Assembly: GCA_032622095.1 (NCBI GenBank)
Contig: CP136067.1
Span: 137,861,866 to 137,925,865 of the forward strand
From: Siphonodentalium dalli
Taxonomy: Eukaryota > Mollusca > Scaphopoda > Gadilida > Siphonodentaliidae
Direction of reading: 5' to 3'
DNA: 64,000 bases
The translations under genes were made by a program, and so were the position numbers. The notes under the pieces were generated by a model that was not told the origin of the DNA, did not search any database, and saw only the letters and a list, made by a program, of their open reading frames with translations. Below are positions 11,046 to 22,763 of this stretch, piece after piece (positions within the stretch are counted from its first letter, which is position 1; the number at the start of each line of letters is the position of its first letter).

Positions 11046-12302
11046 TAATACAGTTATTGTCCCATACTTTCCCCCTTGTTTGTGATATGAACAATAGAGT
11101 TACCCCTACCACCAGCAATCAAATTATCAGAGGCTATGCATATTACTCGAAACAGACTATGGGCATGTGTACATTAGTATTTCAAAAGAATCCCGCCTGA
11201 TTTAGTATTTAACCTTGAAATTTGTGGGTTCTTTGAAAAACCAAACCTAGGATTTGGTTCCAGATGGAACCAAAGCAGTGTGGAACCAAACTGTTAGGTT
11301 CTATAATGGTATTTGGTTCCTATCGGGAGCTTTTTACTTTGAGTGTAGCAGTATTTTATATTTCTTAAACAAATAGTGAACTTCAAGTCTTTGCATGAGA
11401 TGCGAATTTATCTCACTTTAAACGGACATTGCTCTCTCCAAAATTGTGTATATTCATAATTTGGTAAGAGGTATCTCAAAGCAGTTGGTGTGTTCGATTT
11501 GAGGTTATTCTGGGCATTAAAATAATAATTGATTTTTCTACGAAATTTAGTACATGTACATCTTTTTCGAATTTGAGGGACACTGAAGGGCCCAAATTTC
11601 CAATCCTCGTGATATGGCTCACAATTATCAGACATTGATTTAAAATGGTATATGTTGGCACAAATGGCCATTTAAACCAAATTTCTTATAAATGGAAATG
11701 ATCTGGTGAATTTAGCGAAAATTATCCAATTTTACCACTTTGGGTCGCCATTTTGTCCGCCATTTTGAATTTTGACAATCGAACTGTACATGAAATGACA
11801 TACGTCTGTCGTGACAACAATAATAATTTGTTTATGTTGCATTTTCTGCCATCTGTATAACTTTTAATTTAAATGCCATGCAAGTGTATATTTCATAAGG
11901 AACGGAAAATCATACATAAAAACCACAAATAGGACCTTTTTTCTGAAATTGCTCCAGAAAATGTTCCCCAAAGCGGATTTTAGCGGATTTTGGATATGTT
12001 TTCCCCAGATTCTGCCCGACAAAATGACACAAAAACCCAGCTTGTCAACGATTTGTTCTAGGTCCAATGCTTCAATGACCAGACTAATTATAGCATGCCT
12101 ACGCGGAAGATTTCGGAACAAATTCGTCGATATCATAGTGCTGAAAAAATTGAGTTTTGTTTCCAATAATTTCCGGTAAATGTGAGATTGTTTCCTTTGT
12201 GTCGGTTACAATGTTTTAATGAGCGGTCGCAAAAAAATTGCACATGTAGACTACATGGGAGGGAAACCTAGAACTATCTTTGGTGGTACTACACGCAATG
12301 TT
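11046..12302. other. No recognised gene; weak palindrome near 11230-11330
   Basis: The segment 11215-11345 has opposed GGTTCTTT / AACCAAA and TTTGGTTCC / GGAACCAAA blocks, suggesting a degenerate hairpin element. Minus-strand frames at 11408-11671 and 11864-12166 are open but overlap open frames on the other strand and show no family motif. They are not called as genes. Confidence 0.35.
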
Positions 12303-12742
12303 GATAATTAATCCTTTTAAGCGTCCCTCAATTACTATTTATTTGGATTCGGGTGTAAACAACATTTGATTCGAGTCGAGGAACCCATCTATCAAAGCTC
12401 AGCGTTATTAGATATCGATTTTTGAAATCTATTCATTTTTCACCATCGAGACTTATTATAGTGGCCCAGTAAAAGAGTCGACGAGCCGACGGTCTCGGAC
12501 CACTTGCGGATGAAGATGGATAACTCTAAAATCAAGAGGCTTTGTGTTGATAATAAGGCCAAATTTCGTCCAACAGCATTTTGGTAAATAACACGTTTCG
12601 GGCAATTTTATACTATAGTTGACAATGGTTAGCATTGTTTTTGGGCAATTAATCGATTCTGATAACTGAAGCGGCATTTCTAAAAATGTTATTGTTGGAA
12701 TATGATTATATGGGGACGGTCGAATCGGATTGAGTACCTTTA
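12303..12742. repeat. 450-bp dispersed repeat, copy 1 of 3
   Basis: The repeat begins near AAGCGTCCCTCAATTAC, continues through GTCGAGGAACCCATC, ATGGATAACTCTAAAA and GGGCAATTAATCGATTC, and ends near GGATTGAGTACC. Copies 2 and 3 are at about 12855-13308 and 15775-16226. No inverted termini or coding motif were found, so its nature is unknown. Confidence 0.8.
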
Positions 12743-12854
12743 AAATAGTTTCCAGTCAAGATAATACATTTTCCGGACTTTCATTATGCCACTCCAGATT
12801 CCGGAACTTCAAAAGCAAGTTTTCGGATCCGGCCTTGAGCACACTGTGTTTAAT

Positions 12855-13308
12855 TAAAGATGCATAATCATAATAAAGCTCCCAAATTACTATGTATTTG
12901 GCTTCGGACGTAAAACATATGTCATTCGAGTCGAGGAACCCATCAAAGCTCAGGGTGATCACATATCGATTTTTGAAATTTATATTATTTCCCGAGACAT
13001 GTACTTTTTGTGGCCTGGAAAATATTCCTCAAACCGACAGTCTCGAATCATATTGCGGATGGAGATGGATAACTCTAAAAACAAGTGGCATATTGTGTCA
13101 GATAACTGACAATCCGGCCAGGTTTCGTTGTACAAACTGTTGACAAATAACAAGTTTTGGGCAAATTTATATTATAGTCGACTGTAGTTAGCACTGTTTT
13201 GGGGAAATTATCTATTTGGATAACTGAAGCGGCATTTTAGAACATGTTGTTGTTGTTGTTGTTGGAAGCTGATGATATGGGGACCATCGAATATAATTGA
13301 GTATATTT
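12855..13308. repeat. 450-bp dispersed repeat, copy 2 of 3
   Basis: This is the most diverged copy, lying only about 110 bp after copy 1 in the same orientation. It carries a (GTT)n tract near 13249-13264 that is also seen in copy 3 and reduced in copy 1. Shared blocks are GAGTCGAGGAACCCATC, TGGATAACTCTAAAA and ATAACTGAAGCGGCATT. Confidence 0.75.
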
Positions 13309-13852
13309 AAGTCGTATTTTGTTTATGATTTTAATGCGTATTTCTGGAACATATAATGTTTGTAGATATGTATTTCAGGACCTATATTTCGATGCCTGGA
13401 CAAAAATCAAAAGCGAATGTAATTAGGCCATGAATGTTGTAGCGCAAATCGTCAGGCGGCTTTAAAGCAACATGCACTCTGGATATCGCTTTCGGCAAAA
13501 AGAATCAACCATTATCCGAGATAGTATTGAGGCGCATAATCCACGCGCAGTCCACTCGACACTTCTTATAATTGTACTCACTCGGTGTAACGGAAGCCCT
13601 TCTGGGGGTGTCGTCACTGAAAACCAACTTGCATTGTTCTGTTGCCATAGTTACGTGTGAATTCTGAAAATAGAGTTGGTGCAGACGATGTCATTAAGCG
13701 CCTATAGAATTATGAATGTGGATGGGTAGGGGGTCGCTACACAGTCATAACATTGTTCACAATAAAGAAATTATCATTTCCTGAAAATAAGTTACATTGA
13801 CTCATTGTCTGTTGGTTACCTTATCACGACGCTGTCAATATGAACCATGTCC
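13309..13852. other. No gene seen
   Basis: A 62-residue plus-strand frame at 13472-13660 has no recognisable motif and no supporting context. No repeat was identified. Confidence 0.35.
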
Positions 13853-14145
13853 ACAAGCTCCATGCTGAGTTAAGTCCCATACGCATGACTTACCGCTGCA
13901 ATCACCTACACGTAATGTGAAGAAATGTCACATTTATTTATTTGAGATTTTTGTAGGTTACAATCCATTCTATATTATTCTCAGAAACTAAACTGTCCAT
14001 ATTATTTTGAAAATTGTCTAGATCAAGCTAGATTGAATTAATTGTAACTTCAATAAAAAATGTTAAATTTAATTAAGAAAATACACATGCCGACAGCGTT
14101 CAGACATAGAGTAGGCAGGGGACTGAACTCTGTTTTGCAGCTTGT
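13853..14145 (+). mobile_element. ACAAGCT-TIR MITE, compact 293-bp copy
   Basis: Starts ACAAGCTCCATGCTGAG and ends CTCTGTTTTGCAGCTTGT, an inverted terminal repeat of about 28 bp with mismatches. The interior matches the copies at 4054 and 62562 (CGTAATGTGAAGAAATGTC, TTTATTTATTTGAGA, TTTAATTAAGAAAATACAC). This copy lacks the GC-rich foldback of 4133-4322, so it approximates the basic form. No clear target duplication was identified. Confidence 0.8.
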
Positions 14146-14322
14146 CATGTATACTAAATGGATTATCTCAGTCAGTAAAAAGTGTGCATAGGAATGATCT
14201 ATTGTCTATTTGCAGGGATGTACAGGTAACATAAGCAGACGACATATAAATAAAAAAACAGAAGGAGTCCTATTCTTTTATGGAAATGTTTAGATAATAT
14301 CTTCAACAATGGTCGTTTGTTG

Positions 14323-14870
14323 AACTTATTATCTGAACATTTCCTATGCGATAACTACTCATCAATGATGCTTTAGTATAGAAAGGGATCAACTTATTAT
14401 CTGAACATTTCCTGTGGGATAACTATACTCATCAATGATGCTTTAGTATAGACAGGGCTAAACTTATTATTTGAACATTTCCTATGGGATAACTATACGC
14501 ACCAATGATGCTTTAATATAGAAAGGGTAAAACTTATTATTTGAACATTTCCTATTGGATAACTACTTACCAACGACGCTTTAGTATAGAAAGGGTTAAA
14601 CTTATTATCTGAATATATCATATTCGATAAATACTCATCAATGATGCCTTTAGTATAGAAAGGGTTAAACTTTTTATCTGAACATATCCTATGCATAACT
14701 ACTCATCAATGATGCTTTAGTATAGAATGGGTTAAACTTATTATCTGAACATATCCTATGCATAACTACTCATCGATGGTGCTTTAGTATAGAATGGGTT
14801 AAACTTATTATCGGAACATATCCTATTTGATAACTACTCGTCAATGATATTTCAGTATAGAAAGGGCTAA
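14323..14870. repeat. Tandem array, eight 67-70 bp units
   Basis: Unit starts at 14323, 14391, 14461, 14531, 14599, 14668, 14735 and 14802. Each unit reads AACTTATTATCTGAACAT, then TCCTATG, ATAACTACTCATCAATGATG and CTTTAGTATAGAAAGGG. The unit start also occurs singly at about 5223. The related AACAAACGAC...GTTGAACTTATT edge motif lies just upstream, so the array may have grown from the end of a dispersed element. Confidence 0.9.
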
Positions 14871-15221
14871 ACACGGAGGCATGATCTCACAGGGTTGATC
14901 ACACATGGAAATTACAGGGACTGAAAAGAGGCAAAATAAAAATAAAAGATGAAAACAAAATGTTCTCACATATTGGCAGATTGGCCACATATACGATGAC
15001 TTATCCACCACCACATTCCAGACCACGAACAACCACATATAACGACAGATCCGACCCATGTGACAAATTTACCACATATAACGATGATCCATCAAAAATG
15101 ACTGATCCATCGTGTATACAGGCTGATCACCCACATGTGGTATAATGATGATCCGTCACAGTGACTGATTCACCCGACCTCCATTCCTAACAACTATCTA
15201 CACATGCACTTTCGTTGTATA

Positions 15222-15730
15222 ATAGGATAGGATAGGATATTTTATTTCAATATACACATATTAATGCATAATACATTTGACAAATATCATATTGTATATT
15301 CGAGGGGGTGACATAGTCAAGCTAGACTGTCTTACTGCCACCCCCTTAAAGATGAAAAGATGTTACGATAGGCGGTCAAGATTTCTTGTACAATGCACGG
15401 CTATATAATTATGTATCACACAATGGTTGCATTTAACTGGATTATATACATGGAGGGTATACGTCTAGATAAATCGTTTATTGGTTACTCGATGGTTTGT
15501 CTCTTTCTTGTCGGTGGGATGTTCATTGAAAGTCGAGTAGGAATGTGCTGAGTGAGGTTGTGGATTGCGATATAGGGGAAGTCACTTATTGACGAGCTAC
15601 CACACAGTCGGGACATCTTTGATTGTTGCATTTAATTATTGCAGCATATTTTGTAATGCAATCGGCATGTAAACGCCGTTTGAATGTGTGTCTGGTTTGG
15701 TATGGTGTAAATTCGTTATCTAAGTTGTAT
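15222..15730 (-). pseudogene. Possible minus-strand retroelement 3' end
   Basis: On the minus strand 15730-15590 reads through a protein-like segment (F-T-P-Y-Q-T-R-H-T-F-K-R-R-L-H-A-D-C, then C-N-N-Q-R-C-P-D-C). After a stop, non-coding sequence ends in AATAAAATATCC with ATCCT repeats at 15222-15245. Coding remnant, untranslated region and simple-repeat tail in that order fit a LINE 3' end, but the protein segment is not one I can place in a family. Confidence 0.35.
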
Positions 15731-15774
15731 ATATATATATATGTCGTGCCTATTACCAAACTAAAAATCTTTGG

Positions 15775-16226
15775 TTAAAGATGCATAATCCGATTAAGCG
15801 CCCCTCAATTACTATTTATTTGGATTCGGGGTTAAATAATATTTTATTCGAGTCGAGGAACCAACCTATCAAAGCTCATTAGTTTATTAGATATCGATTT
15901 TTTACATCTATTATTTTTCACCATCGAGGATTATTAGTGGCTCAGTAAACAGTCGACGAGCCCGACGGTCTCGGAGCAATTTACGAATGAAGATGGATAA
16001 CTCTAAAATCAAGAGGCTTTCTGTTGGTAATGTGGCCAAATTTCGTCGAACAACATGTTGATAAATAACTTGTTTCGGGCAATGTTATACTATAGTTGAC
16101 AGGGGTTAGCATTATTTTTGGGCAATTAATCGATTCTGATAACTGAAACGGCATTGCTAAATATGTTGTTGTTGTTGTTGGATTCTGATTATATAGGGAC
16201 CACCGAATCGGATTGAGTACCTTCAA
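15775..16226. repeat. 450-bp dispersed repeat, copy 3 of 3
   Basis: Same orientation as copies 1 and 2, and closer to copy 1 (shared AAGCGCCCCTCAATTACT, CGACGGTCTCGGA, GGGCAATTAATCGATTC). It carries a (GTT)n tract at 16165-16180. Confidence 0.8.
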
Positions 16227-16303
16227 AGACGTTCTGATGTTTCTCAGGAGTTAATTTTCCAACTTAAAATGTCCACCAAAGTTTGGAGGTGAAACAATCA
16301 AAC

Positions 16304-16326
16304 ACCCCCCCCCCCCCCCCCCCCCC
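16304..16326. repeat. Poly-C run (~23)
   Basis: One of the longest homopolymers in the window. Comparable G or C runs recur at about 15 other sites. Confidence 0.95.
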
Positions 16327-16494
16327 GTCACCACATCCCCGCATACATGTCAGCTCGACCATACACTATGGCTGATTGCCATCATTCGAAGACATATTCG
16401 GTTCGTTTTATAATCTGGAACAGTACATACATGTACAAAGAACGACGCGAGTGTGTTAATATAATAGGTTTGTTTATACGAAACGAGTCTTAGA

Positions 16495-16994
16495 CAGGGT
16501 TCGCCCTGCCACTTGTCAAATTTGCCAAATAATTCACATCTGGCAAAAAATATTTTCATTTGGCAAAAGTGTTTTTGCAAGTCACTTTTTAATTCCTCAA
16601 GAAAGTTGAAAAATATTGGCCAATCGATACCATTTATTTCAGGAAACTATCACAATATAATTATATTAGTGGTGTTTTATAAGGTCTTGGGAAAGTTAAC
16701 ATCCTTATGAAGATGCAGTTAATCTGATAGCATTGATGGGTGAGGGATTACCAGTATTTAGTGTGGTGGGGTGTTTACATAGCTAATCCTCTTGTAATGT
16801 GCCCTTGTGATGAAGCAACCCTTCTACAATTGTATTGCTCGGTGAATGGTTTATTGTTGTATAATAAACCACAAAATAAGACTCAATGTTGCAGAAAATG
16901 ATACTATCCGGGATAGCATTTAGAATTTGGCAAAAAATATTTTCATTTGGCAAATTATTTGGCAAAAGTTAATTTTGATCCAGCGCGGACCCTG
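16495..16994. mobile_element. 500-bp hAT-like non-autonomous element
   Basis: The ends are CAGGGTTCGCCCTG and CAGCGCGGACCCTG, inverted copies of each other with two mismatches. Just inside, TTTGCCAAATAATT and GGCAAAAAATATTTTCATTT occur in opposed orientation at both sides. Direct 8-bp flanks GTCTTAGA (16487-16494) and GTCTTAGC (16995-17002) differ at one base. CAG-initiated termini plus an 8-bp target duplication are the hallmarks of the hAT superfamily. No transposase is present, so it depended on an enzyme encoded elsewhere. Confidence 0.85.
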
Positions 16995-17090
16995 GTCTTA
17001 GCCAGGAAGTATATATAGAACGAGAGACGCATCCTAGAGTTAGATCCTTCCGCGATGGCATACGTGCCGTATCAGCAAACCCATTAACAC

Positions 17091-17820
17091 ACGTGTCGTT
17101 CTGTGTTGATTACACGTCACATGCATCCTAGAATCGGTGCATTAAACGATACAACCTTACAAGTTTGATTGTTTTATGGGTAACCAATAAGACGTAAGTG
17201 TGTGTCTGACCAGGTAACACATCATGTAGGGTTAGCGAAAATCACACCTAGCATCCCGGGATGACAGTAAAAAGTCAAAATGAAATGCTGGCTGACGGCC
17301 CGAAGGCTTTTTGATAAGTCAAATTAGGATAAGCTGAAAGAAAAACGGCCTGAAACCAATTAGTCATATACATTTAATCACAAAGTGAAGTTGGTACCAA
17401 ATGTATGGATAACAAGTGAAAGAAGGGGGAATCTGCAACGCATATGAAAATAGGGGGGTAAAAAAAATAAGGGAACAGTGACCCAATTTTATGCAGATAC
17501 CTGATTCCTCGTTCACTTGTCATAATTTTAGGATGGAGAGCAGTGGCCCGGAGCGGTTTTACAAAATTTGGAAAATAATTTTGAACGTACGCACCAAAAT
17601 ATCTCAATGAATGAAATCCAAAAGTCAATATTTATATTTTATAAATGAGATCATCATAGAAGAAAAAGAGAAAAATGTCAATAAGATCGTCATCAGTTGC
17701 AAGTTGCTAACCCGTGTCATACTAAACGTATGAACACCAACTGTTCGTGTCGTTCTCTGTTGATTACACGTCACATGCATCCTAGAATCGGTGCATTAAA
17801 CGATACAACCTTACAAGTTT
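17091..17820. repeat. ~76-bp direct repeat pair flanking ~580 bp
   Basis: Nearly identical segments at about 17091-17166 and 17744-17820 share GTTGATTACACGTCACATGC, ATCCTAGAATCGGTGC and ACGATACAACCTTACAAG. The sequence between them holds no recognised gene. The arrangement could be a local duplication or a deletion footprint. Confidence 0.7.
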
Positions 17821-18210
17821 TTTTCAGGCACCATACTGGGCTTGTTTTGTCATGTGATATGATGCTTTTATTTTATAATTCCAATTTAATAGTTGAGGCG
17901 AACGTCATGTTTGTAATTTGACGTCAACGAGACGCGCATGGAACACACGTTCCATATGGTTTTGTAAATATTGAACAGCAATAACACTCTACATACTTCT
18001 AGGAACCAGCGTCTAATAAATTAGCTTTTATTCGCGGCCAATGCTTTGACGAGGCTCCGCACCGGCGAGCATTATGTCTGGAGGGCTATTTACTCCCAAT
18101 ATATCAACTCGTCGCCTGACACAAGTCCACATGGAGTAGCATTGATCGGAGACGGAAGAGAAACTGTCGACTCCAAAAACACTTTAGTCCCTATAATAAT
18201 GTGTGTTCCG

Positions 18211-18701
18211 TATAATTATAAGCCTTAGTTTAGTGAGTCTGACATTTGCAGAACGAGGTCCCTAAAGGGTGAATTTAGTGACGCTATCCCGCATAGCGGT
18301 CTAGCGTCACCAAATTCACCCTCTGTGGATCTCATTCTGCTTAGGCCTCAACTGCTATAGGAGACCTGGGATCAGATTGATGTTCCCCAATTGATGTTGG
18401 TGATGTTCACCCATTAGTCACCTCGATTATGCTATTCATCTTCTTCAAATTAGGGGATATAGAAACTTCCAAGAAGGGGAAAAGTAACTAAAAACAATGT
18501 TAATTTGAAACTATAGATATTTCCTAGAAAATGACGCCTAAGAATAATGAGGTCCCCAGAGGGTGGATTTAGTGACGCTATCCCGCATCCCGAAAAGAGG
18601 GTGCAGAGAGTGAATTTAGTGACGCTTTCCCTAAATTAATTCACCCTATGGGGACCTCGTTCTGCAATTGACAGACACACTATTTGCAGGCTTATATAAT
18701 T
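18211..18701. mobile_element. ~490-bp TIR element with GTGACGCTA hairpins
   Basis: The outer inverted repeats run from ATAATTATAAGCC (18211) inwards through GCAGAACGAGGTCCC and are matched at the right end by GGGGACCTCGTTCTGC to GGCTTATATAAT (18701), about 70 bp with gaps. A second, tighter hairpin lies at 18249-18340 (GGTGAATTTAGTGACGCTA opposed by TAGCGTCACCAAATTCACC). A diverged relative occurs at about 42362-42549. No coding content. Confidence 0.7.
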
Positions 18702-18770
18702 AGCCCTCTACGAATTGGATATCCCTGGCGGCTAGTTACTCGATTCGCATTGATTCACTCGCATGTTCAG

Positions 18771-18831
18771 ATAATGAGTTCAACAAACAACATTATATTG
18801 TTTGTTGACCTTATTTTCTGAACGTATCCAC
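18771..18831. repeat. Hairpin GTTCAGATAATGAG...GAAC
   Basis: Opposed GTTCAGATAATGAGTTCAAC / AACAAACA and TGTTTGTTGACCTTATTTTC TGAAC arms around ACATTATATTG. The right arm resembles the sequence starting the array at 14323 and a motif at 62390-62420. Confidence 0.6.
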
Positions 18832-19744
18832 GGAAGAATAAATGAGAATCGGTAAGATGTTTTGTTCTGCCTGTGGTCGTATGGTAACTGCATGAAATCG
18901 CAGCAAATTAGCTTCAGTGCCTGGAATCTAAGTCATAATTTGCTCGAAATTGCGGCAATGAACAACATTTTATAAGTTTGTGGTCTTCAATTATAGCAGC
19001 CTATTCGGTTAATCTATGGTTTCTCCAAATAAAAACTACCATTTAAAATTTTGAGTGATCTTTTTTATGGACGAGTCGTGTCGTATTAATTGTTTTGTTG
19101 AAGATGGAGCCCCTATTCCACAGAATTCGTATCCATATCCTGGAAACTGGAAACAAACTTAGGAATTCCATGTTCTTGAAACTCCTGAAAATGTTTTTGT
19201 TTTTGTTTTCAGCGAAACTGGAAAATACTGCAAAACCCAGACATAATTTTTATAGCTCTTGCTATAAGTACCTGCTAGCATAGATGTATTTTTTTATAAA
19301 TATTGCCAAAATACATGTGAAAAAAATATGGAGTCGCAAATCAATATTTCATCAAAATCGCCCCATAAATATGCTGAAACGGTATGGTTTCTAAAGTATG
19401 TTATGTTCGGTAACTGCCTGTACAAATGAGAAATAGTTGTTTCCATGTAAATGAGATGGCAGTACCATAAGAAGGGCCAGAAACCGACATCATAATACGC
19501 TCGAAAATGGTGGCAAGATGTCTCACATCGAAGTGGGTATTCATCGTGTTCTTCACCTGTATAAACAACTCAACCAAACAGACATAGAATGAGCTATGTA
19601 TAAAACAGATTATAGCTGAATATGATTTCCCGTTCCAATAGAAAGATGACTGTTGAGAAAACAAAAGTGTTCAAGTGATTTAGTCACCATTAGAGGTTGT
19701 GAACTTTGAACGTCAAAATATGTTAGATATCCGGTTTTGTGTCT
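18832..19744. other. No gene seen
   Basis: AT-rich unassigned sequence. Frames at 19095-19283 (+) and 19401-19664 (-) show no family motif. Nothing else stands out. Confidence 0.35.
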
Positions 19745-20880
19745 CCCATGTTGTCCGAATCATAATTTTGACAATATTAATCACAAGTTCATGGGATTTG
19801 GTATGCAGTTGATACTTGAGGACGCGCAGGCCAAGGTCGACTTAGAAATAACACCTTTGGGATGTCCGGATGACAACTTGAGCAATATTCAGCAGCATAT
19901 CACCTTAGAACATATCACCGGGAATCTCGTTGGGATTCTGCCGAGATCCTGTCGGGATTTTTGGTCAGATCCCGCGCGGTGGGATTTAGGTCGGCATCCC
20001 GGCGGGATTTAGTTGGGATCCTGACAAAAAATCCCGCTAATATCCCAATCATATCCCAGCCTAAATCCAGCCGGGATTCCGACCTAAATCCTACCTTAAA
20101 TCCCACAGGGATCACGACCTAAATACCGCCGGAATCCCGACCTAAATACTACCCTAAATCCTGCCGGATCCCGAACTAAATCCCATTGATATCCCGACAT
20201 AAATCCCACCGGGATGGTCCGATGAGTTGTGACGGAGTTATACCTCTTTTCGACATATAAATAATTTGTATTGTCAGGATGATAATTTTAGCAATATTCA
20301 AAAGAATTTCTTGATATTTGGGATGTGATTAAGATTTGAGAAGACACTGGTATGTTTCGTTGTGGTCAAGGTCCTATCATATTTGACGGAGTTATGCCCC
20401 TTTTCGACATAAAAATAAAATGTTTCGGGCTGTCTGGGTGATAACTTGAGCAATACTTAACATAATGTTCAATATTTCAGCATTTCTTGATTTGGAAAAT
20501 ATATCATATTTGAGAAAATACAGATCACGTTCGATTTTGGTCATGGTCTGTTGATTTTTGACGGAGTTATGACTCTTTTCGACTTAGAAATAATAAATTG
20601 TGTGTTCTGGATGTTAACTTGTGCAATATTCCACAGAATTTCTTGATAATTGATATGCGATTCCCATTTGAGAGCAGGTCAAATTCGAAAATAATCACGA
20701 CCCGATGAGTTTTGATAGACTTATCTACCTTTGTTCGACTTAAAAATAATAACATTCGTTTAGTCTGAAATATAACTTGAGCAATAGTCAAAAGAGTCTC
20801 TTGATATTTGGTATATGATTCACCTTTGATAATACGCAGATCATAGTAAAGTTGGAATAAGATTTTTGCCGTCATTTTGT
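19745..20880. repeat. ~160-bp satellite block of GACGGAGTTATG type
   Basis: Diverged units share TTTCGACATAAAAATAA / GACTTAGAAATAA, a GATAACTTGAGCAATATT segment, TTTCTTGATATTTG and TTTGACGGAGTTATG. Recognisable units begin near 19745, 20260, 20400, 20570 and 20740. Between the first and the second lies a 300-bp patch of degenerate TCCCGACCTAAATCCCGCCG-like repeats (19915-20215). Blocks of this type are common non-coding satellites in invertebrate genomes. Confidence 0.75.
19915..20215. repeat. Degenerate CCCGACCTAAATCCCRCCGG repeats
   Basis: Short imperfect units of about 20-30 bp in both orientations; the orientation flips near 20020. Open frames on both strands across this patch follow from the repeat and are not genes. 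Confidence 0.7.
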
Positions 20881-21672
20881 ATTATTAAAAAAGCCAACGC
20901 CCCAAAATCCACATCTATGCGGGGGGCCATGAGGTCAGCGACCTTTTATTTACTTATTGAAAAGCATCGAACATGTTTTCGGCGTACTATTTTACGAAAT
21001 TATGTCGGACATTTTCTGACTACTATATGATCAGACCCGGTTCTCATTTCAATAAGAACATTTTAGTTTCTCAGAACGCAGAACGTAGCCGACAAAAGTC
21101 TTTACTATAAAATGTAAGAATTCCTTACATTCTGTAATCAATGACAGTTGCATTATTTTTCAAAAATGTTCCTGAATGTTTCACACACACATACTGTTTT
21201 TTCTCAAATTGCTCGGATTAGCCAAACACCGCGAAAATGACAACATTAGAAGCTATTGCGGTACTTTTTCGTAATCAGTTTGCCCTATCCGCGTCATAGC
21301 AATTCAGCAGAACCAACAGCATCATAGCATATTGGCAGAACTACTTGACCATGCAGGGGTTTACAAGGCAAAATTTATTCCCATCAGAAAGGGAACTGAA
21401 TTCTACCTTGCAATTTGCTACTGGCCGTCGGGTGTGCAGGTGAATGATGAAAAGTTCGTCTTAGATAACTGTATGTTTTGTTTAGTTTGCTTAGGGTTTA
21501 TAGTCGTTTAAGCCATTCTACCAGGCCATATCACGACGACGTCAGTTTTTCGGGTGGAGGAAAGACCACACAGAGGGTTAATTTCGCCGGGGAATATTAG
21601 ACCACTGCTCGTAGAAGACACCGACCCCGTTAAATCATTCAAATTCGATAGCTCCCATCTATAGAGTGATCC
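20881..21672. other. No gene seen
   Basis: Unassigned sequence. The 21300-21370 part is similar to 5486-5560. No motif-bearing open frame was found. Confidence 0.35.
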
Positions 21673-21680
21673 TAAACATG

Positions 21681-22755
21681 CAGGGACGTGGCTAGAGGGT
21701 CTCTATGTCCACCATGGAAAATTCCAACTGCCCCATCCCCTTGAATAAGAATCAGACCAGACACAAGTTTTGCATAATTCCATTTGCCCCCCCCCCTTGC
21801 ACCTCAGTTTTCAGGCCTAATATCCTATATATTCATAAAGCATGGTTCTATTCCCGGTATGAGAACTTTCAGATATTTTAACCTGAAAATTTGCATAAAT
21901 CATACCATCTAGTGGTCTGACTCCAGACAAATGCACACGGCTACAGACAAGAGACCAGGACACACCGGGCTGACCATGGTTGTTCCGCCAGGTGTGAGAA
22001 AATTTTGAAAACTATACAAGAAAATCGCAAATCCTAGCATCTAGACTTGCCTCAACTGAAGCTTTCCTAGTGTTGGAAATTTCAAACCTCATGCCCCCCT
22101 CAGGTTGGAAAATTCTCCAACTGATGACCATTTCAGTCCACAAGTTTTACCAAATGTAGTAAAATTATTGATTATTTTCTTTAACTAATTAGCAGTTTTG
22201 TATTGGCCACGGGGAAGGGACAAGGACACATCGGGCCGGTGTGGGGAAAATTTTGAAATCTGAACAAGAAAATCGGAACTTCCTAGCATCTAGACTATAG
22301 CCCACTGAGGTTAGAAAATTTCCAACTGATGACAATTCCAATGACAATTCCAATGACAATGTTAACCAAATGTATGACAATATTGTTTTCTTAAATTAAC
22401 TAGCAGTATTTTACTGACCACGGGGGAGGGACCAGGACACAAGCTTTCCAAGTGTTGGAAATTTCCAACCTGTCACCCCCATAAGGTTGGAAAATTTCCA
22501 ACTGATGACCATTTCAGTCCAAAATTTTTACAAAATATTGGAAAATATGCAAATATTGGTCCAAAACAATTAATTCCCCCCCAATAAATTGTTTGGAAAT
22601 CAAACTACAAGAACATTTTCAACCTATTGTTGGTGTAAAATTTCCAACTAATGTTTTGGCAGGTATGAAATGTCCAACTGTTGAAAATTTTGACCAAAGT
22701 TGGGGGGGGGGGGGGGTGAGACACCCCCCAAACACCCCCTGTCGCAACGTCTCTG
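21681..22755. mobile_element. 1.07-kb hAT-like element with perfect 8-bp target duplication
   Basis: The left end is CAGGGACGTGGCTAGAGGG. The right end is CCTGTCGCAACGTCTCTG, which in reverse complement gives CAGAGACGTTG. The flanks TAAACATG (21673-21680 and 22756-22763) are identical. Inside are three or more repeats of a GTTGGAAATTTCCAACCTG / CACCCCC / GGTTGGAAAATTTCCAACTG block, and a 13-G run near the right end. It is closely related along its length to 46653-47689. No transposase is seen, so it is non-autonomous. Confidence 0.92.
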
Positions 22756-22763
22756 TAAACATG

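Noticed and set aside
12756..13143. Open frames on both strands
   Set aside because: They lie within copy 2 of a 450-bp dispersed repeat and are not kept in copies 1 and 3.
14323..14870. CRISPR-like regular array
   Set aside because: Units are contiguous without unique spacers and the context is eukaryotic; it is an ordinary tandem repeat. The same holds for 57100-57543.
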